Below, in pieces: positions 1 through 7,721 of a stretch of DNA of 64,000 nt. Made by a program: the position numbers and the translations under genes. The notes under the pieces are model-generated. The model was not told the origin of the DNA. It saw only the letters and a program-made list of their open reading frames with translations, and did no database searches. Source of the DNA: Nocardioides coralli (lineage in GTDB: Bacteria; Actinomycetota; Actinomycetes; Propionibacteriales; Nocardioidaceae); NCBI RefSeq assembly GCF_019880385.1, contig NZ_CP082273.1:1612001-1676000 (forward strand). Reading direction: 5' to 3'. Within the stretch, counting starts at the first letter, position 1; every line of letters begins with the position of its first letter.

Positions 1-1
1 C

Positions 2-874
2 TTCGTGGCCGTCCTCGTCTTCGGCCTCACCCTCGCCGCGGCGTACGTCGCCCTCAACCCGCCCCGCACCGACCTGGTGTCCACCGCTGGCGCGCGCCCG
101 CTGGCCAACCGGTTCGAGTGGCTCGCGCCGGTGCTGCTCGTCGACGCCGTGTTCGTGGCGTTCCTGGCAGCGCAGGCCACGGCTGTCTTCGGTGGCCACG
201 CCTACCTCGAGCGCACCACCGGGCTGACCTATGCCGACTACGTCCACGAGGGCTTCGGGCAGCTGACGGTCGCCACCGCGCTCACGCTGCTGGTGGTCTG
301 GGTGGCGGCCCGCCGGGCGGGCAGGTCGCCGGCGGACCGGCGCTGGCTGCTCGCTTCCCTCGGCACCCTCTGCTGCCTGACGCTGGTCGTCGTCGCGTCC
401 GCGCTCCACCGGATGCACGTCTACCAGGAGGCCTACGGCTTCACCCGGCTGCGGCTGCTGGTCGACGCCTTCGAGGGATGGCTGGGGCTGCTCGTGCTGG
501 CCGTGATGGTGGCGGGAACGCTCCGGCTCGGCCGGTGGCTGCCCCGGTTCGCGCTGGTGTCGGGGGCGGCGACCGTCCTCGCGCTGGCGGTCCTCAACCC
601 CGACGCCTGGATCGCCGAGCGGAACATCGACCGGTGGGAGGAGACCGGTCGGCTGGACGTCTTCTACCTCTCCCAGCTCTCCGGTGACGCCACCCCGGTC
701 ATCGCCGAACGGCTCCCTCGGCCGCTGGCCGCGTGCGCCGTCGCCGGCTTCGGCGTGCCCCCGGGCGAAAACGTCCTCGACTGGAACCTCGGACGGGAGC
801 GGGCTCGAGCCGCGCTGGCCAGCATCGGACCGGATCCGACGGCGCCGTGCCCCGAGGTCGTGGGCGAGGACTGA
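2..874 (+). CDS. DUF4173-type integral membrane protein (5' truncated by window edge)
   Basis: This is the C-terminal part of an integral membrane protein. The reading frame is open to the window edge, so the true start lies upstream. About six hydrophobic stretches occupy the first 200 visible residues, followed by a soluble tail of about 90 residues. A segment reading YGFTRLRLLV near visible residue 143 is what I associate with the DUF4173/DUF4153 family. The function of that family is unknown. The gene stops 208 bp before pheS on the same strand, and a GC-rich dyad at 941-964 may end its transcript. Assignment to the family is from memory of the motif, not from a search. Confidence 0.65.
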   Translation, partial: FVAVLVFGLTLAAAYVALNPPRTDLVSTAGARPLANRFEWLAPVLLVDAVFVAFLAAQATAVFGGHAYLERTTGLTYADYVHEGFGQLTVATALTLLVVWVAARRAGRSPADRRWLLASLGTLCCLTLVVVASALHRMHVYQEAYGFTRLRLLVDAFEGWLGLLVLAVMVAGTLRLGRWLPRFALVSGAATVLALAVLNPDAWIAERNIDRWEETGRLDVFYLSQLSGDATPVIAERLPRPLAACAVAGFGVPPGENVLDWNLGRERARAALASIGPDPTAPCPEVVGED

Positions 875-1082
875 GCGCTAGCGGCAGGGGAGCGAGCCCC
901 CTACGATGAGGCGCATGCAGGCGAGCAGGCGATTTCCCAGCCCCGGGCCGGTCGACGGCCGGGGTGCCTGCGGCGCGGCCGCCTGAACCCTGTCGCCGCC
1001 GGGCCCGGGGAGTGAGACCGTCCCCGCCCACCTAGACTCTGCGGGTCCTCAGCACTGACTGACGTCCGCACGAAAGGGAGCC
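875..1082 (+). promoter_or_regulatory. Intergenic leader region of pheST
   Basis: No conserved gene is visible here. There are two candidate -10 hexamers: TACGAT at 902-907, seven bases before an ATG at 915, and TAGACT at 1033-1038, which would give a leader of about 38 nt for pheS. A GC-rich dyad lies at 941-964: CCCCGG (941-946) and CCG (948-950) pair with CGG (956-958) and CCGGGG (959-964), with one bulged G. It has no T tract. The Shine-Dalgarno of pheS is the GAAAGGGAG just before 1083. Confidence 0.4.
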
Positions 1083-2180
1083 ATGTCCGGCCCCAACACC
1101 GACTACGACCCCGTCCAGGTGACCCCCCTGGACGAGGAGAACGTCGCCGCGATGCGCGACGCGGCGATCGCCGCCATCGAGGCTGCCGCCGACCTCGCGG
1201 AGCTGAAGCAGGTCCGGCTCGAGCACGCCGGTGACCGGTCGCCGCTGGCGCTGGCCAACCGCGAGATCGGGGCACTGCCCCCTCAGGCCCGCAAGGAGGC
1301 CGGGCAGCGGGTGGGCCAGGCGCGGGGAGCGGTCAACCAGGCGCTGGCCGCGCGCACCGCCGTCCTCGAGGCCGAGCACGAGGAGCGCATGCTCGTCGAG
1401 GAGACCGTCGACGTCACGCTGCCCGTCGACCGGGCCCGCCGCGGCAGCCGCCACCCGCTGACGACGGGGTCCGAGCTGATCGAGGACATCTTCGTGGCCA
1501 TGGGCTGGGAGGTCGCCGAGGGACCGGTCGTCGAGGCGGAGTGGCTCAACTTCGACGCCCTCAACCTCGGGCCGGACCACCCGGCACGCACCATGCAGGA
1601 CACCTTCTGGACCGAGCCGGCCGACCACCACCTCGTGCTGCGCACCCACACCTCGCCGGTGCAGGCGAGGACGATGCTGACGCGCACCCCGCCGATCTAC
1701 GTGATCTGCCCCGGGCGGGTCTTCCGCACCGACGAGTACGACGCCACCCACAGCCCGATGTTCCACCAGGTCGAGGGGCTGGTGGTCGACGAGGGCATCT
1801 CGATGGCCCACCTGAAGGGGAGCCTCGACCACTTCGCGGCGCGGATGTTCGGCGAGGGGATCGCGACCCGGTTCCGCCCGTCGTACTTCCCCTTCACCGA
1901 GCCCTCCGCCGAGGTGGACCTCCGGTGCTTCGTGTGTCGGGGCGTCGACGCCGAGGACTGCCGCACCTGCAAGGGCGAGGGCTGGATCGAGTGGGGTGGC
2001 TGCGGGGTGGTGAACCCGCGGGTGCTGACCGCCTGCGGTGTCGACAGCGAGCGCTACACCGGGTTCGCGTTCGGGATGGGCATCGACCGCACGCTGATGT
2101 TCCGGACCGGCGCGGCCGACCTGCGCGACTTCTTCGAGGGCGACGTCCGCTTCTCGGCCGACTTCGGAACGGAGCTCTGA
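1083..2180 (+). CDS. pheS: Phenylalanine-tRNA ligase alpha subunit
   Basis: This is the catalytic subunit of class II phenylalanyl-tRNA synthetase, which with PheT forms the cytoplasmic alpha2-beta2 enzyme that charges tRNA-Phe. The 365 residues begin with a helical N-terminal arm (about 1-100) and continue into the class II core. Motif 2 is visible near residue 210 (GRVFRTDEYDATHSPMFHQ), and motif 3 near 331-341 (GMGIDRTLMFR). A cysteine cluster at about 281-297 (CFVCRG, then CRTC) is typical of actinobacterial PheS and may bind zinc. The ATG has a clear GAAAGGGAG ribosome site. pheT begins 4 bp after the stop, so the two are co-transcribed. Confidence 0.97.
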   Translation: MSGPNTDYDPVQVTPLDEENVAAMRDAAIAAIEAAADLAELKQVRLEHAGDRSPLALANREIGALPPQARKEAGQRVGQARGAVNQALAARTAVLEAEHEERMLVEETVDVTLPVDRARRGSRHPLTTGSELIEDIFVAMGWEVAEGPVVEAEWLNFDALNLGPDHPARTMQDTFWTEPADHHLVLRTHTSPVQARTMLTRTPPIYVICPGRVFRTDEYDATHSPMFHQVEGLVVDEGISMAHLKGSLDHFAARMFGEGIATRFRPSYFPFTEPSAEVDLRCFVCRGVDAEDCRTCKGEGWIEWGGCGVVNPRVLTACGVDSERYTGFAFGMGIDRTLMFRTGAADLRDFFEGDVRFSADFGTEL

Positions 2181-2184
2181 GCAC

Positions 2185-4680
2185 ATGCGTGCCCCCGTGT
2201 CCTGGATCCGCGACTACGTCGACCTGCCGCAGGACCTGGAGCTGTCGGCCTTCGCCGACGCGATGACCGACCTCGGGCTCAAGGTGGAGTCCCTGGACCG
2301 TCCCGGCCACGACCTGACCGGCCCCCTGGTCGTCGGCCGGGTGCTGACGATGGAGGCCGAGCCGCAGAAGAACGGCAAGACCATCAACTGGTGCACCGTC
2401 GACGTGGGCGACGCCAACGGCACCGGCGATCCCCAGGGCATCGTGTGCGGCGCGCACAACTTCGCGCCTGGCGACCTGGTGGTCGTCGTCCTGCCGGGTG
2501 GCGTGCTGCCGGGTGGCTTCGAGATCTCCGCGCGCAAGACCTACGGCCACGTCTCGGCCGGGATGATCTGCTCGGCCAGCGAGCTGGGCCTGGGGGAGGA
2601 CCACGACGGCATCATCGTCCTGCCACCGGACGCCGGAGCGCCGGGTGACGACGCCATCGGGCTGCTCCACCTGCGCGACGAGGTCGTCGAGTTCGAGATC
2701 AACCCCGACCGTGCCTACGCGCTGTCGCTGCGCGGGATCGCCCGCGAGGCCGCGCTGGAGTACGCCGTCCACGGTGGCGGCGCGTCGTTCCGCGACCCGG
2801 TCGCGCGCGACGTCCCGCCGGCCGACGACGCCGGCTACCCCGTCGTCGTCGACGACCCGGCAGGTTGCCCGGTCTTCGTGGCCCGCACCGTGACCGGCTT
2901 CGACCCCTCCGCCCCGACGCCCGCGTGGATGGCCCGGCGGCTGCTGCGCGCCGGCATGCGGCCCATCTCGCTGGCGGTCGACGTGACCAACTACGTGATG
3001 CTCGAGACCGGACGGCCCATCCACGGCTACGACGCCGACACCCTCCAGGGGCCGGTGCGGGTCCGCAGGGCGGAGCCGGGGGAGTCGCTGACCACGCTCG
3101 ACGGGCAGCGGCGCGAGCTGCATCCCGAGGACCTGGTCGTCACCGACGACTCCGGCCCGATCGGCCTGGGCGGCGTCATGGGCGGTGAGAGCACCGAGAT
3201 CTCCGCGTCCACGACGCGGGTGCTGGTCGAGGCCGCGCACTGGGACCCGGTCGCGATGTTCCGGACCGGTCGTCGGCACCGTGTCACCTCGGAGGCGGGC
3301 AAGCGCAACGAGCGGGGCGTCGACCCCACGATCTGCGAGGCCGCCGCAGACCGCGTCGTCGAGCTGCTGACGACGTACGGCGGTGCGACGGCCGAGCCCG
3401 GCGTGACCGTGGTCGGGACCCCGCCGGCCTCCCCGACGATCACCATCCCGGTGGACCTGCCGTCCCGCATCACCGGGATGGACATCGACGCCGACACGAC
3501 GGTCCAGCACCTGACGGCGGTCGGGTGTGCCGTGCAGCGCGAGGGTGACCGGGTCGCCGCCACGGTCCCGCCGTGGCGCCCCGACCTGCGCGACCCGCAC
3601 GACCTGGTGGAGGAGGTCGCCCGCATCGTCGGCTACCGCAACGTGCCGTCGGTGCTGCCGCCCGCCCCGCCGGGCCGCGGCCTCACCCGGCGGCAGCGGC
3701 TGCGTCGTCGCGTCGGCCGCACACTGGCCGGCTCGGGCTTCGTCGAGGTCGTGAGCTTCCCCTTCGTCGGGCACGCGGACCTCGACCGGCTCCAGCTCCC
3801 GGCCGACGACCCGCGCCGGACGGTGCTCACCCTCGCCAACCCCCTCTCCGCGGAGGAGCCGGCGATGACGACGACGCTGCTGCCTGGCCTGCTGCGGGCG
3901 GTCGCGCGCAACCACGGGCGCGGTGCCGACGACGTGGCGATCTTCGAGCTCGCCACTGTCACCGAGCCCCGCGGCGAGGCGACCGCCATCCTGCCGGTCG
4001 ACCGCCGCCCCGACGACGACGAGTACGCCGCGCTGGTCAAGGCCGTCCCCGAGCAGCCGCTCCACCTCGGCGTGGTCGCGGTGGGCGAGCAGGTCCGGTC
4101 CGGCTGGTGGGGTGAGGGCCGGACGTTCGAGTGGAGCGACGCGGTCGCCGCCGTTCGTGACGTCGCCGACGTGCTCGGCGTCGACCTGCAGGTCAGCGCG
4201 TCCACGCACGCGCCGTGGCACCCGGGCCGCTGCGCGGCGCTGCTGGCGGAGGGTGTCGTGGTCGGCTGGGCCGGCGAGCTGCACCCGCGGGTGTGCGCCG
4301 CCTTCGACGTGCCGTCCCGTGCCGTGGCCGCGGAGGTGGACCTGGACCGCCTCTTCGCGCTCGCCCCCGAGGAGGTCCGGGCCCGCGGCTGGTCGCACTA
4401 CCCCGTGGCCAAGGAGGACGTCGCCCTGGTCGTCGACGAGGGGGTCACCGCTGCCGAGGTCGAGGCCACCCTGCGGGAGGGCGCGGGTGACCTGCTCGAG
4501 TCGGTGCGACTGTTCGACGTCTACACCGGTGCCCAGGTCGGGGAGGGGAAGAAGTCCCTGGCGTTCGCCCTCCGCTTCCGGGCCACCGACCGCACGCTCA
4601 CGGAGGGGGAGGCATCGGCCGCGCGGGAGGACGCCGTCGCCCTGGCGGGCGAACGGCACGGCGCGATCCTGCGGAGCTGA
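2185..4680 (+). CDS. pheT: Phenylalanine-tRNA ligase beta subunit
   Basis: This 831-residue protein has the usual length for the bacterial beta subunit. In order it shows the tRNA-binding OB domain (about 40-150, with ICSASELGLG), the B3/B4 editing domain (about 210-400), the B5 DNA-binding-like domain (about 410-480), the catalytic-like core and a C-terminal FDX-ACB anticodon-binding domain (about 735-830, starting SHYPVAKEDVALVVD). The B3/B4 domain normally hydrolyses Tyr-tRNA-Phe. It follows pheS by 4 bp and ends 6 bp from the convergent SDR gene; no terminator is visible in between. Confidence 0.97.
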   Translation: MRAPVSWIRDYVDLPQDLELSAFADAMTDLGLKVESLDRPGHDLTGPLVVGRVLTMEAEPQKNGKTINWCTVDVGDANGTGDPQGIVCGAHNFAPGDLVVVVLPGGVLPGGFEISARKTYGHVSAGMICSASELGLGEDHDGIIVLPPDAGAPGDDAIGLLHLRDEVVEFEINPDRAYALSLRGIAREAALEYAVHGGGASFRDPVARDVPPADDAGYPVVVDDPAGCPVFVARTVTGFDPSAPTPAWMARRLLRAGMRPISLAVDVTNYVMLETGRPIHGYDADTLQGPVRVRRAEPGESLTTLDGQRRELHPEDLVVTDDSGPIGLGGVMGGESTEISASTTRVLVEAAHWDPVAMFRTGRRHRVTSEAGKRNERGVDPTICEAAADRVVELLTTYGGATAEPGVTVVGTPPASPTITIPVDLPSRITGMDIDADTTVQHLTAVGCAVQREGDRVAATVPPWRPDLRDPHDLVEEVARIVGYRNVPSVLPPAPPGRGLTRRQRLRRRVGRTLAGSGFVEVVSFPFVGHADLDRLQLPADDPRRTVLTLANPLSAEEPAMTTTLLPGLLRAVARNHGRGADDVAIFELATVTEPRGEATAILPVDRRPDDDEYAALVKAVPEQPLHLGVVAVGEQVRSGWWGEGRTFEWSDAVAAVRDVADVLGVDLQVSASTHAPWHPGRCAALLAEGVVVGWAGELHPRVCAAFDVPSRAVAAEVDLDRLFALAPEEVRARGWSHYPVAKEDVALVVDEGVTAAEVEATLREGAGDLLESVRLFDVYTGAQVGEGKKSLAFALRFRATDRTLTEGEASAAREDAVALAGERHGAILRS

Positions 4681-4686
4681 CCCCGG

Positions 4687-5664
4687 TCAGGCGGCGCGGT
4701 CGGGCAGATCGAGCTGGTCCTGCACCCAGCGCCACATCCGGTCGACCTGCGCGGCCGTGCTGCGGGTCCGTGGGGTGAGGGCGACGGGCCGTTGCCGCCG
4801 GTCGTGCCAGAGCGTGCCGCCCTCGGGCGCCGGCTCCACGGCGGCGAGCCAGACGGTGGTGTCGGCACCCTGGTGGAGGTCCCGCAGCACCGGACCGGTC
4901 ACGCGGTGGAAGGTCGGCAGGGAGTCCAGCACCCCGGGCGTGTCCGCCCACCCGGGGTGGGTCGCGTAGACCGAGACGCCCGCCGCTTCCCACCGCTCCT
5001 GGAGTCGCGGCAGGAGCTCGACCTGCGCGCGTTTGCTCCTGGCGTACGCCGTGGTGCCCGAGTAGTCGCCCCGGCGGTACTCGGGATCGTCGTCCCGCAG
5101 CCGCTGGGCGTACATCCCACCCGAGGTCACGAACAGCACCCGCGCGTCGTTCCCGTCCAGGGTCGGCAGCAGCCGCTCGGTGAGCAGCACCGGGGCCAGC
5201 ACGTGGAGCGCCATCGTCAGCTCGTGCTCCTGGGGTGACAGCGTGCGCTGGGCAGGCAGGGCCCCGGCGTTGTGGACCAGGGCCGCGAGTGGGGGAGCCG
5301 TGGCCGCGATGCCCGTGGCCAGGCGTTCGACCTGCGCGAGGTCGCCGAGGTCTGCGGTCCACAGCGTGAACCTGTCGCCGTGGGTGGCGACCAGGCGGTC
5401 CTGCACGGATCGACCCTTGTCGGAGTCGCGCACGACGAGGTGCACGTGCGCGCCCAGTGCTGCCAGCTCGTCGGCGGTCTGCGTGCCGAGTCCCGAGGAC
5501 GCCCCGGTCACGAGCGCGTGGCGGCCGGCCAGGGCGTGCGGGGACGGGTCGGCCGGCCATCCCGGCAACGCCTTGCGGACCAGGTAGCCGACCTTGCTGT
5601 AGCCGGGAGCGATCGTCCGGTCGAGGGTCGTGTCCACCGCACGCGCCAGCCGCTCACCCGTCAT
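4687..5664 (-). CDS. SDR family NAD(P)-dependent oxidoreductase
   Basis: This is a classical short-chain dehydrogenase of 325 residues, somewhat long because of a 45-residue N-terminal extension. The cofactor loop TGASSGLG is at 53-60, the structural NAG at 132-134, the catalytic serine near 181 (VTSGGM) and the YxxxK pair at Tyr207/Lys211 (YARSK). The overall text resembles the retinol dehydrogenase/DHRS12-like branch, but the substrate cannot be read from sequence. Its start overlaps the stop of the upstream MerR-DICT regulator by 4 bp, so both are probably on one transcript and the enzyme is likely to be co-regulated with it. Confidence 0.9.
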   Translation of the reverse strand: MTGERLARAVDTTLDRTIAPGYSKVGYLVRKALPGWPADPSPHALAGRHALVTGASSGLGTQTADELAALGAHVHLVVRDSDKGRSVQDRLVATHGDRFTLWTADLGDLAQVERLATGIAATAPPLAALVHNAGALPAQRTLSPQEHELTMALHVLAPVLLTERLLPTLDGNDARVLFVTSGGMYAQRLRDDDPEYRRGDYSGTTAYARSKRAQVELLPRLQERWEAAGVSVYATHPGWADTPGVLDSLPTFHRVTGPVLRDLHQGADTTVWLAAVEPAPEGGTLWHDRRQRPVALTPRTRSTAAQVDRMWRWVQDQLDLPDRAA

Positions 5665-6560
5665 CGCTTCCCCCGTCCGCGCAGCACGGTGCCGTCCGTG
5701 TAGGCGACCATGCGGTTGAAGACCGCTGTCGCGTTGCGGGTCGAGGCGGGCGCGGGTGGCGGTGCGTCCTCCAGCAGCCCGAGGACGCGTCGCGAGCCCT
5801 CGGAGCCGAGGGCGGCTCCTGCCCCCGCCGTCATCGCCGCGGCGTCACGCACGATCCGGCCCTCGACGCTCCAGATCGCCTCGAAGTGCCGCTCGGGCTC
5901 CGGTACCGCGTCCTGTCCGGGGAGCTCGATGGCGACCAGCACTGCGGCGAGGCTGGCCCCGTCGCACACCACGATCCACTCCCGCAGCAACGGGGAGTCG
6001 TCCGGAAGAGCCACCCGCACCGGCCGGGCGTCGTCGTCGTGCTCGGTGAAGTTCGCCATCACCATCGCCCCGCGGGCGGTACGCGCCAGGTCCTCCCAGC
6101 GGGCCCGCGAGTGGCCGAAGTAGCGCGCCTTCTGGAAGGTGCCGATCAGCACGGCCTGCGTGGCCGCGGCGACGCTCTCGTCCTCGATCGCCCACGACAG
6201 CGCCAACAGCGTCCGCTTCGTCAGGGTGTAGGAGGGGAGGGTCGGGTGGCGCGCGGACAGGGCGGCGTAGACCGACCCGGAGTCCTCGACGGACCCGGCG
6301 CGCACCGCGGCGGCGATGGCCTGCTCCAGGCGGACACCGTGGTCACGCTCCTCCAGCACCCGCTGGACCGCGCGCACGTCGTCACCTGTGTAGCGCCGGT
6401 GCCCGCTCGGCAACCGGATCGGCTCGGGAAACCCGTGACGGGTCTCCCAGGTGCGCAGCAGCTCGGGGGTGAGACCGGTGTGGGCCGCGAGCTCCCCGAT
6501 CGTGAGCAGCGTGTCAGGTGCTGGGGGGGCCCCTTGCGTCTTCGTCGTCTCCGTGCTCAT
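5661..6560 (-). CDS. MerR-type regulator with DICT sensory domain
   Basis: The 299-residue protein starts with a MerR winged helix-turn-helix (about 19-85: LLTIGELAAHTGLTPELLRTWE, then GHRRYTGDDV). The C-terminal part matches my memory of the DICT domain, a sensor module found next to GGDEF and two-component proteins. There is no dimerisation coiled coil with metal cysteines as in classical MerR. It is divergent from the 76-aa gene and reads into the SDR with a 4-bp overlap. Its ATG has no Shine-Dalgarno; TACTGT sits 7 bases upstream, which fits a leaderless message. A 35-bp dyad lies between the two divergent starts and is its probable operator. The ligand is unknown. Confidence 0.85.
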   Translation of the reverse strand: MSTETTKTQGAPPAPDTLLTIGELAAHTGLTPELLRTWETRHGFPEPIRLPSGHRRYTGDDVRAVQRVLEERDHGVRLEQAIAAAVRAGSVEDSGSVYAALSARHPTLPSYTLTKRTLLALSWAIEDESVAAATQAVLIGTFQKARYFGHSRARWEDLARTARGAMVMANFTEHDDDARPVRVALPDDSPLLREWIVVCDGASLAAVLVAIELPGQDAVPEPERHFEAIWSVEGRIVRDAAAMTAGAGAALGSEGSRRVLGLLEDAPPPAPASTRNATAVFNRMVAYTDGTVLRGRGKR

Positions 6561-6565
6561 ACTTG

Positions 6566-6600
6566 AACAGTAACCTAAACAACGTGTTTAGGAAACTGTT
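6566..6600. promoter_or_regulatory. Dyad operator between the MerR-DICT gene and the 76-aa gene
   Basis: The outer arms AACAGT (6566-6571) and ACTGTT (6595-6600) are perfect complements, as are the inner arms CCTAAACA (6574-6581) and TGTTTAGG (6585-6592). The arms are centred on base 6583 with a 3-base spacer. The dyad covers candidate -10 hexamers for both directions: TACTGT (6573-6568, minus) for the MerR gene and TAACCT (6571-6576, plus) for the 76-aa gene. It is AT-rich compared with its surroundings. Binding by the adjacent regulator is inferred from position and symmetry. Confidence 0.7.
6568..6573 (-). promoter_or_regulatory. -10 hexamer of leaderless MerR-DICT gene
   Basis: TACTGT on the minus strand lies 7 bases before the ATG at 6560, which has no Shine-Dalgarno sequence. 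Confidence 0.45.
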
Positions 6601-6612
6601 GAGGAGGAAGTC

Positions 6613-6843
6613 ATGAGCACCAGCACCCACGAGTCCAGCAACCAGGTCGTCGACTGGACCGACCTCGGCCGCGAGATGTGGTCGTTCCTGACCGGCCGCC
6701 GCGCCGCGATCAACTACCAGTTCGTCGACATGTCCGTCGAGATCCCGCGGGACACCGGACCCAGCGCCCCTCGGGCCGTGTGGAAGTTCGACGGTACCCT
6801 CCGGGTCTCCACCGACGACTCCACCACGCGGGAGTCCTCGTGA
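6613..6843 (+). CDS. Conserved-looking 76-aa protein of unknown function
   Basis: I do not recognise this 76-residue protein. It is soluble, has no signal peptide, and carries a compact central segment (about residues 15-50) containing WTDLGREMWSFLTGR, then NYQFVDMSVEIPRD. Codon use is like that of neighbouring genes, and the ATG has a strong GAGGAGGAAG ribosome site at 6601-6610. Its stop overlaps the start of the FHA gene by 4 bp (GTGA), which points to translational coupling and a shared role. It is the first gene divergent from the MerR-DICT regulator and its promoter lies in the dyad at 6566-6600. Confidence 0.75.
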   Translation: MSTSTHESSNQVVDWTDLGREMWSFLTGRRAAINYQFVDMSVEIPRDTGPSAPRAVWKFDGTLRVSTDDSTTRESS

Positions 6844-7721
6844 CCGCGAGGGTCACCCGCGTGGAGGCCGACCTGTGCTTCCAGGTCGACGTCGACGGTC
6901 GGCCACCGGTCACCGGCTCGCTCACCGGCAGCGGCAGCGACCTCACGCTCGCCGTGAGCGACCCGGCGGCCTTCGCCGGCGGCAGCGACGCGGAGTCCTT
7001 GCGTCGCGTCGCCGACGAGCTGGCGGACCTCGGCCTGCGCGTGCGGGTCACCGACCGCGGGGGTCGCAGCCTGCTGCGGATGGGCGACGTCCGCACCCCC
7101 TGGTGGCAGCGTCCGGTGACCCGCAGCGCCCACCTGCGCGTTGCGGGCGTCCGGGGTCTGCTGGCCGCCGGTCGAGGTCGGGCACGTGACGCCGGCGGAG
7201 CGCTGCCGGGCGGCGGCCTCACGCCGCCCTCCACGCCGTACCCGGTCGCGCCGACCTTCCTGCGACGCCCGGTGAAGCGGGTGACCACGACGCACGACCC
7301 GGGTCGTGGCGGTGGTCCCCGACTGGTCGAGGTGCCGATGACGGACGTCGCGCGCAGCGACCATCCCGTGCACTGGCTGCAGAGCGAGGTCACGACGATC
7401 GGTAGCGACCCCGCGTGCGACGTCGTGCTGCCGGGACTCGCCGCCAGGCATGCGGAGGTGCGTCACGACGCGGACGACGAGTTCGTGCTCGTGGCGCTGC
7501 ACCCGGATGTGCGCGTGCACGGCGAGCGGATCCGGGAGCGGGTCCTGCGGACGGGGTCACGGGTCGACCTCGGTGTGCGCCAGCTCGTCTTCTCCCGGGA
7601 GGAGTACGCCGACCACGGTCGGCCCTACGGCGGCCGGATCGGTGGCGAGCTCGGGTTCCAGCGGCCCCAGCCGCCGCGGCACGCCCTCCGGGAGGACCGG
7701 CCGACCGGATCGGCCGACTAG
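6840..7721 (+). CDS. FHA domain protein
   Basis: The GTG at 6840 overlaps the stop of the 76-aa gene and gives 293 residues; an ATG further upstream in this frame would lie inside that gene and is less likely. The C-terminal third (about 184-265) is a forkhead-associated domain, with TTIGSDPACDVVL, then HAEV and a VHGERI turn. FHA domains bind phosphothreonine peptides. The N-terminal 85 residues form an unrecognised mixed alpha/beta region ending in a PWWQRPVT segment, followed by a Pro/Gly/Arg linker. No kinase gene is visible nearby. The gene ends in a CTAG shared with the convergent downstream gene. Confidence 0.85.
   Translation: MTARVTRVEADLCFQVDVDGRPPVTGSLTGSGSDLTLAVSDPAAFAGGSDAESLRRVADELADLGLRVRVTDRGGRSLLRMGDVRTPWWQRPVTRSAHLRVAGVRGLLAAGRGRARDAGGALPGGGLTPPSTPYPVAPTFLRRPVKRVTTTHDPGRGGGPRLVEVPMTDVARSDHPVHWLQSEVTTIGSDPACDVVLPGLAARHAEVRHDADDEFVLVALHPDVRVHGERIRERVLRTGSRVDLGVRQLVFSREEYADHGRPYGGRIGGELGFQRPQPPRHALREDRPTGSAD

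Noticed and set aside
875..1082. T-box or Phe-codon attenuator for pheST
   Set aside because: No T-box bulge sequence is seen, and the only leader ORF has one Phe codon.
1894..4659. A 921-codon open frame antisense to pheST
   Set aside because: It is a by-product of high GC content. Its translation is low in complexity and it lies opposite well-recognised pheS and pheT.
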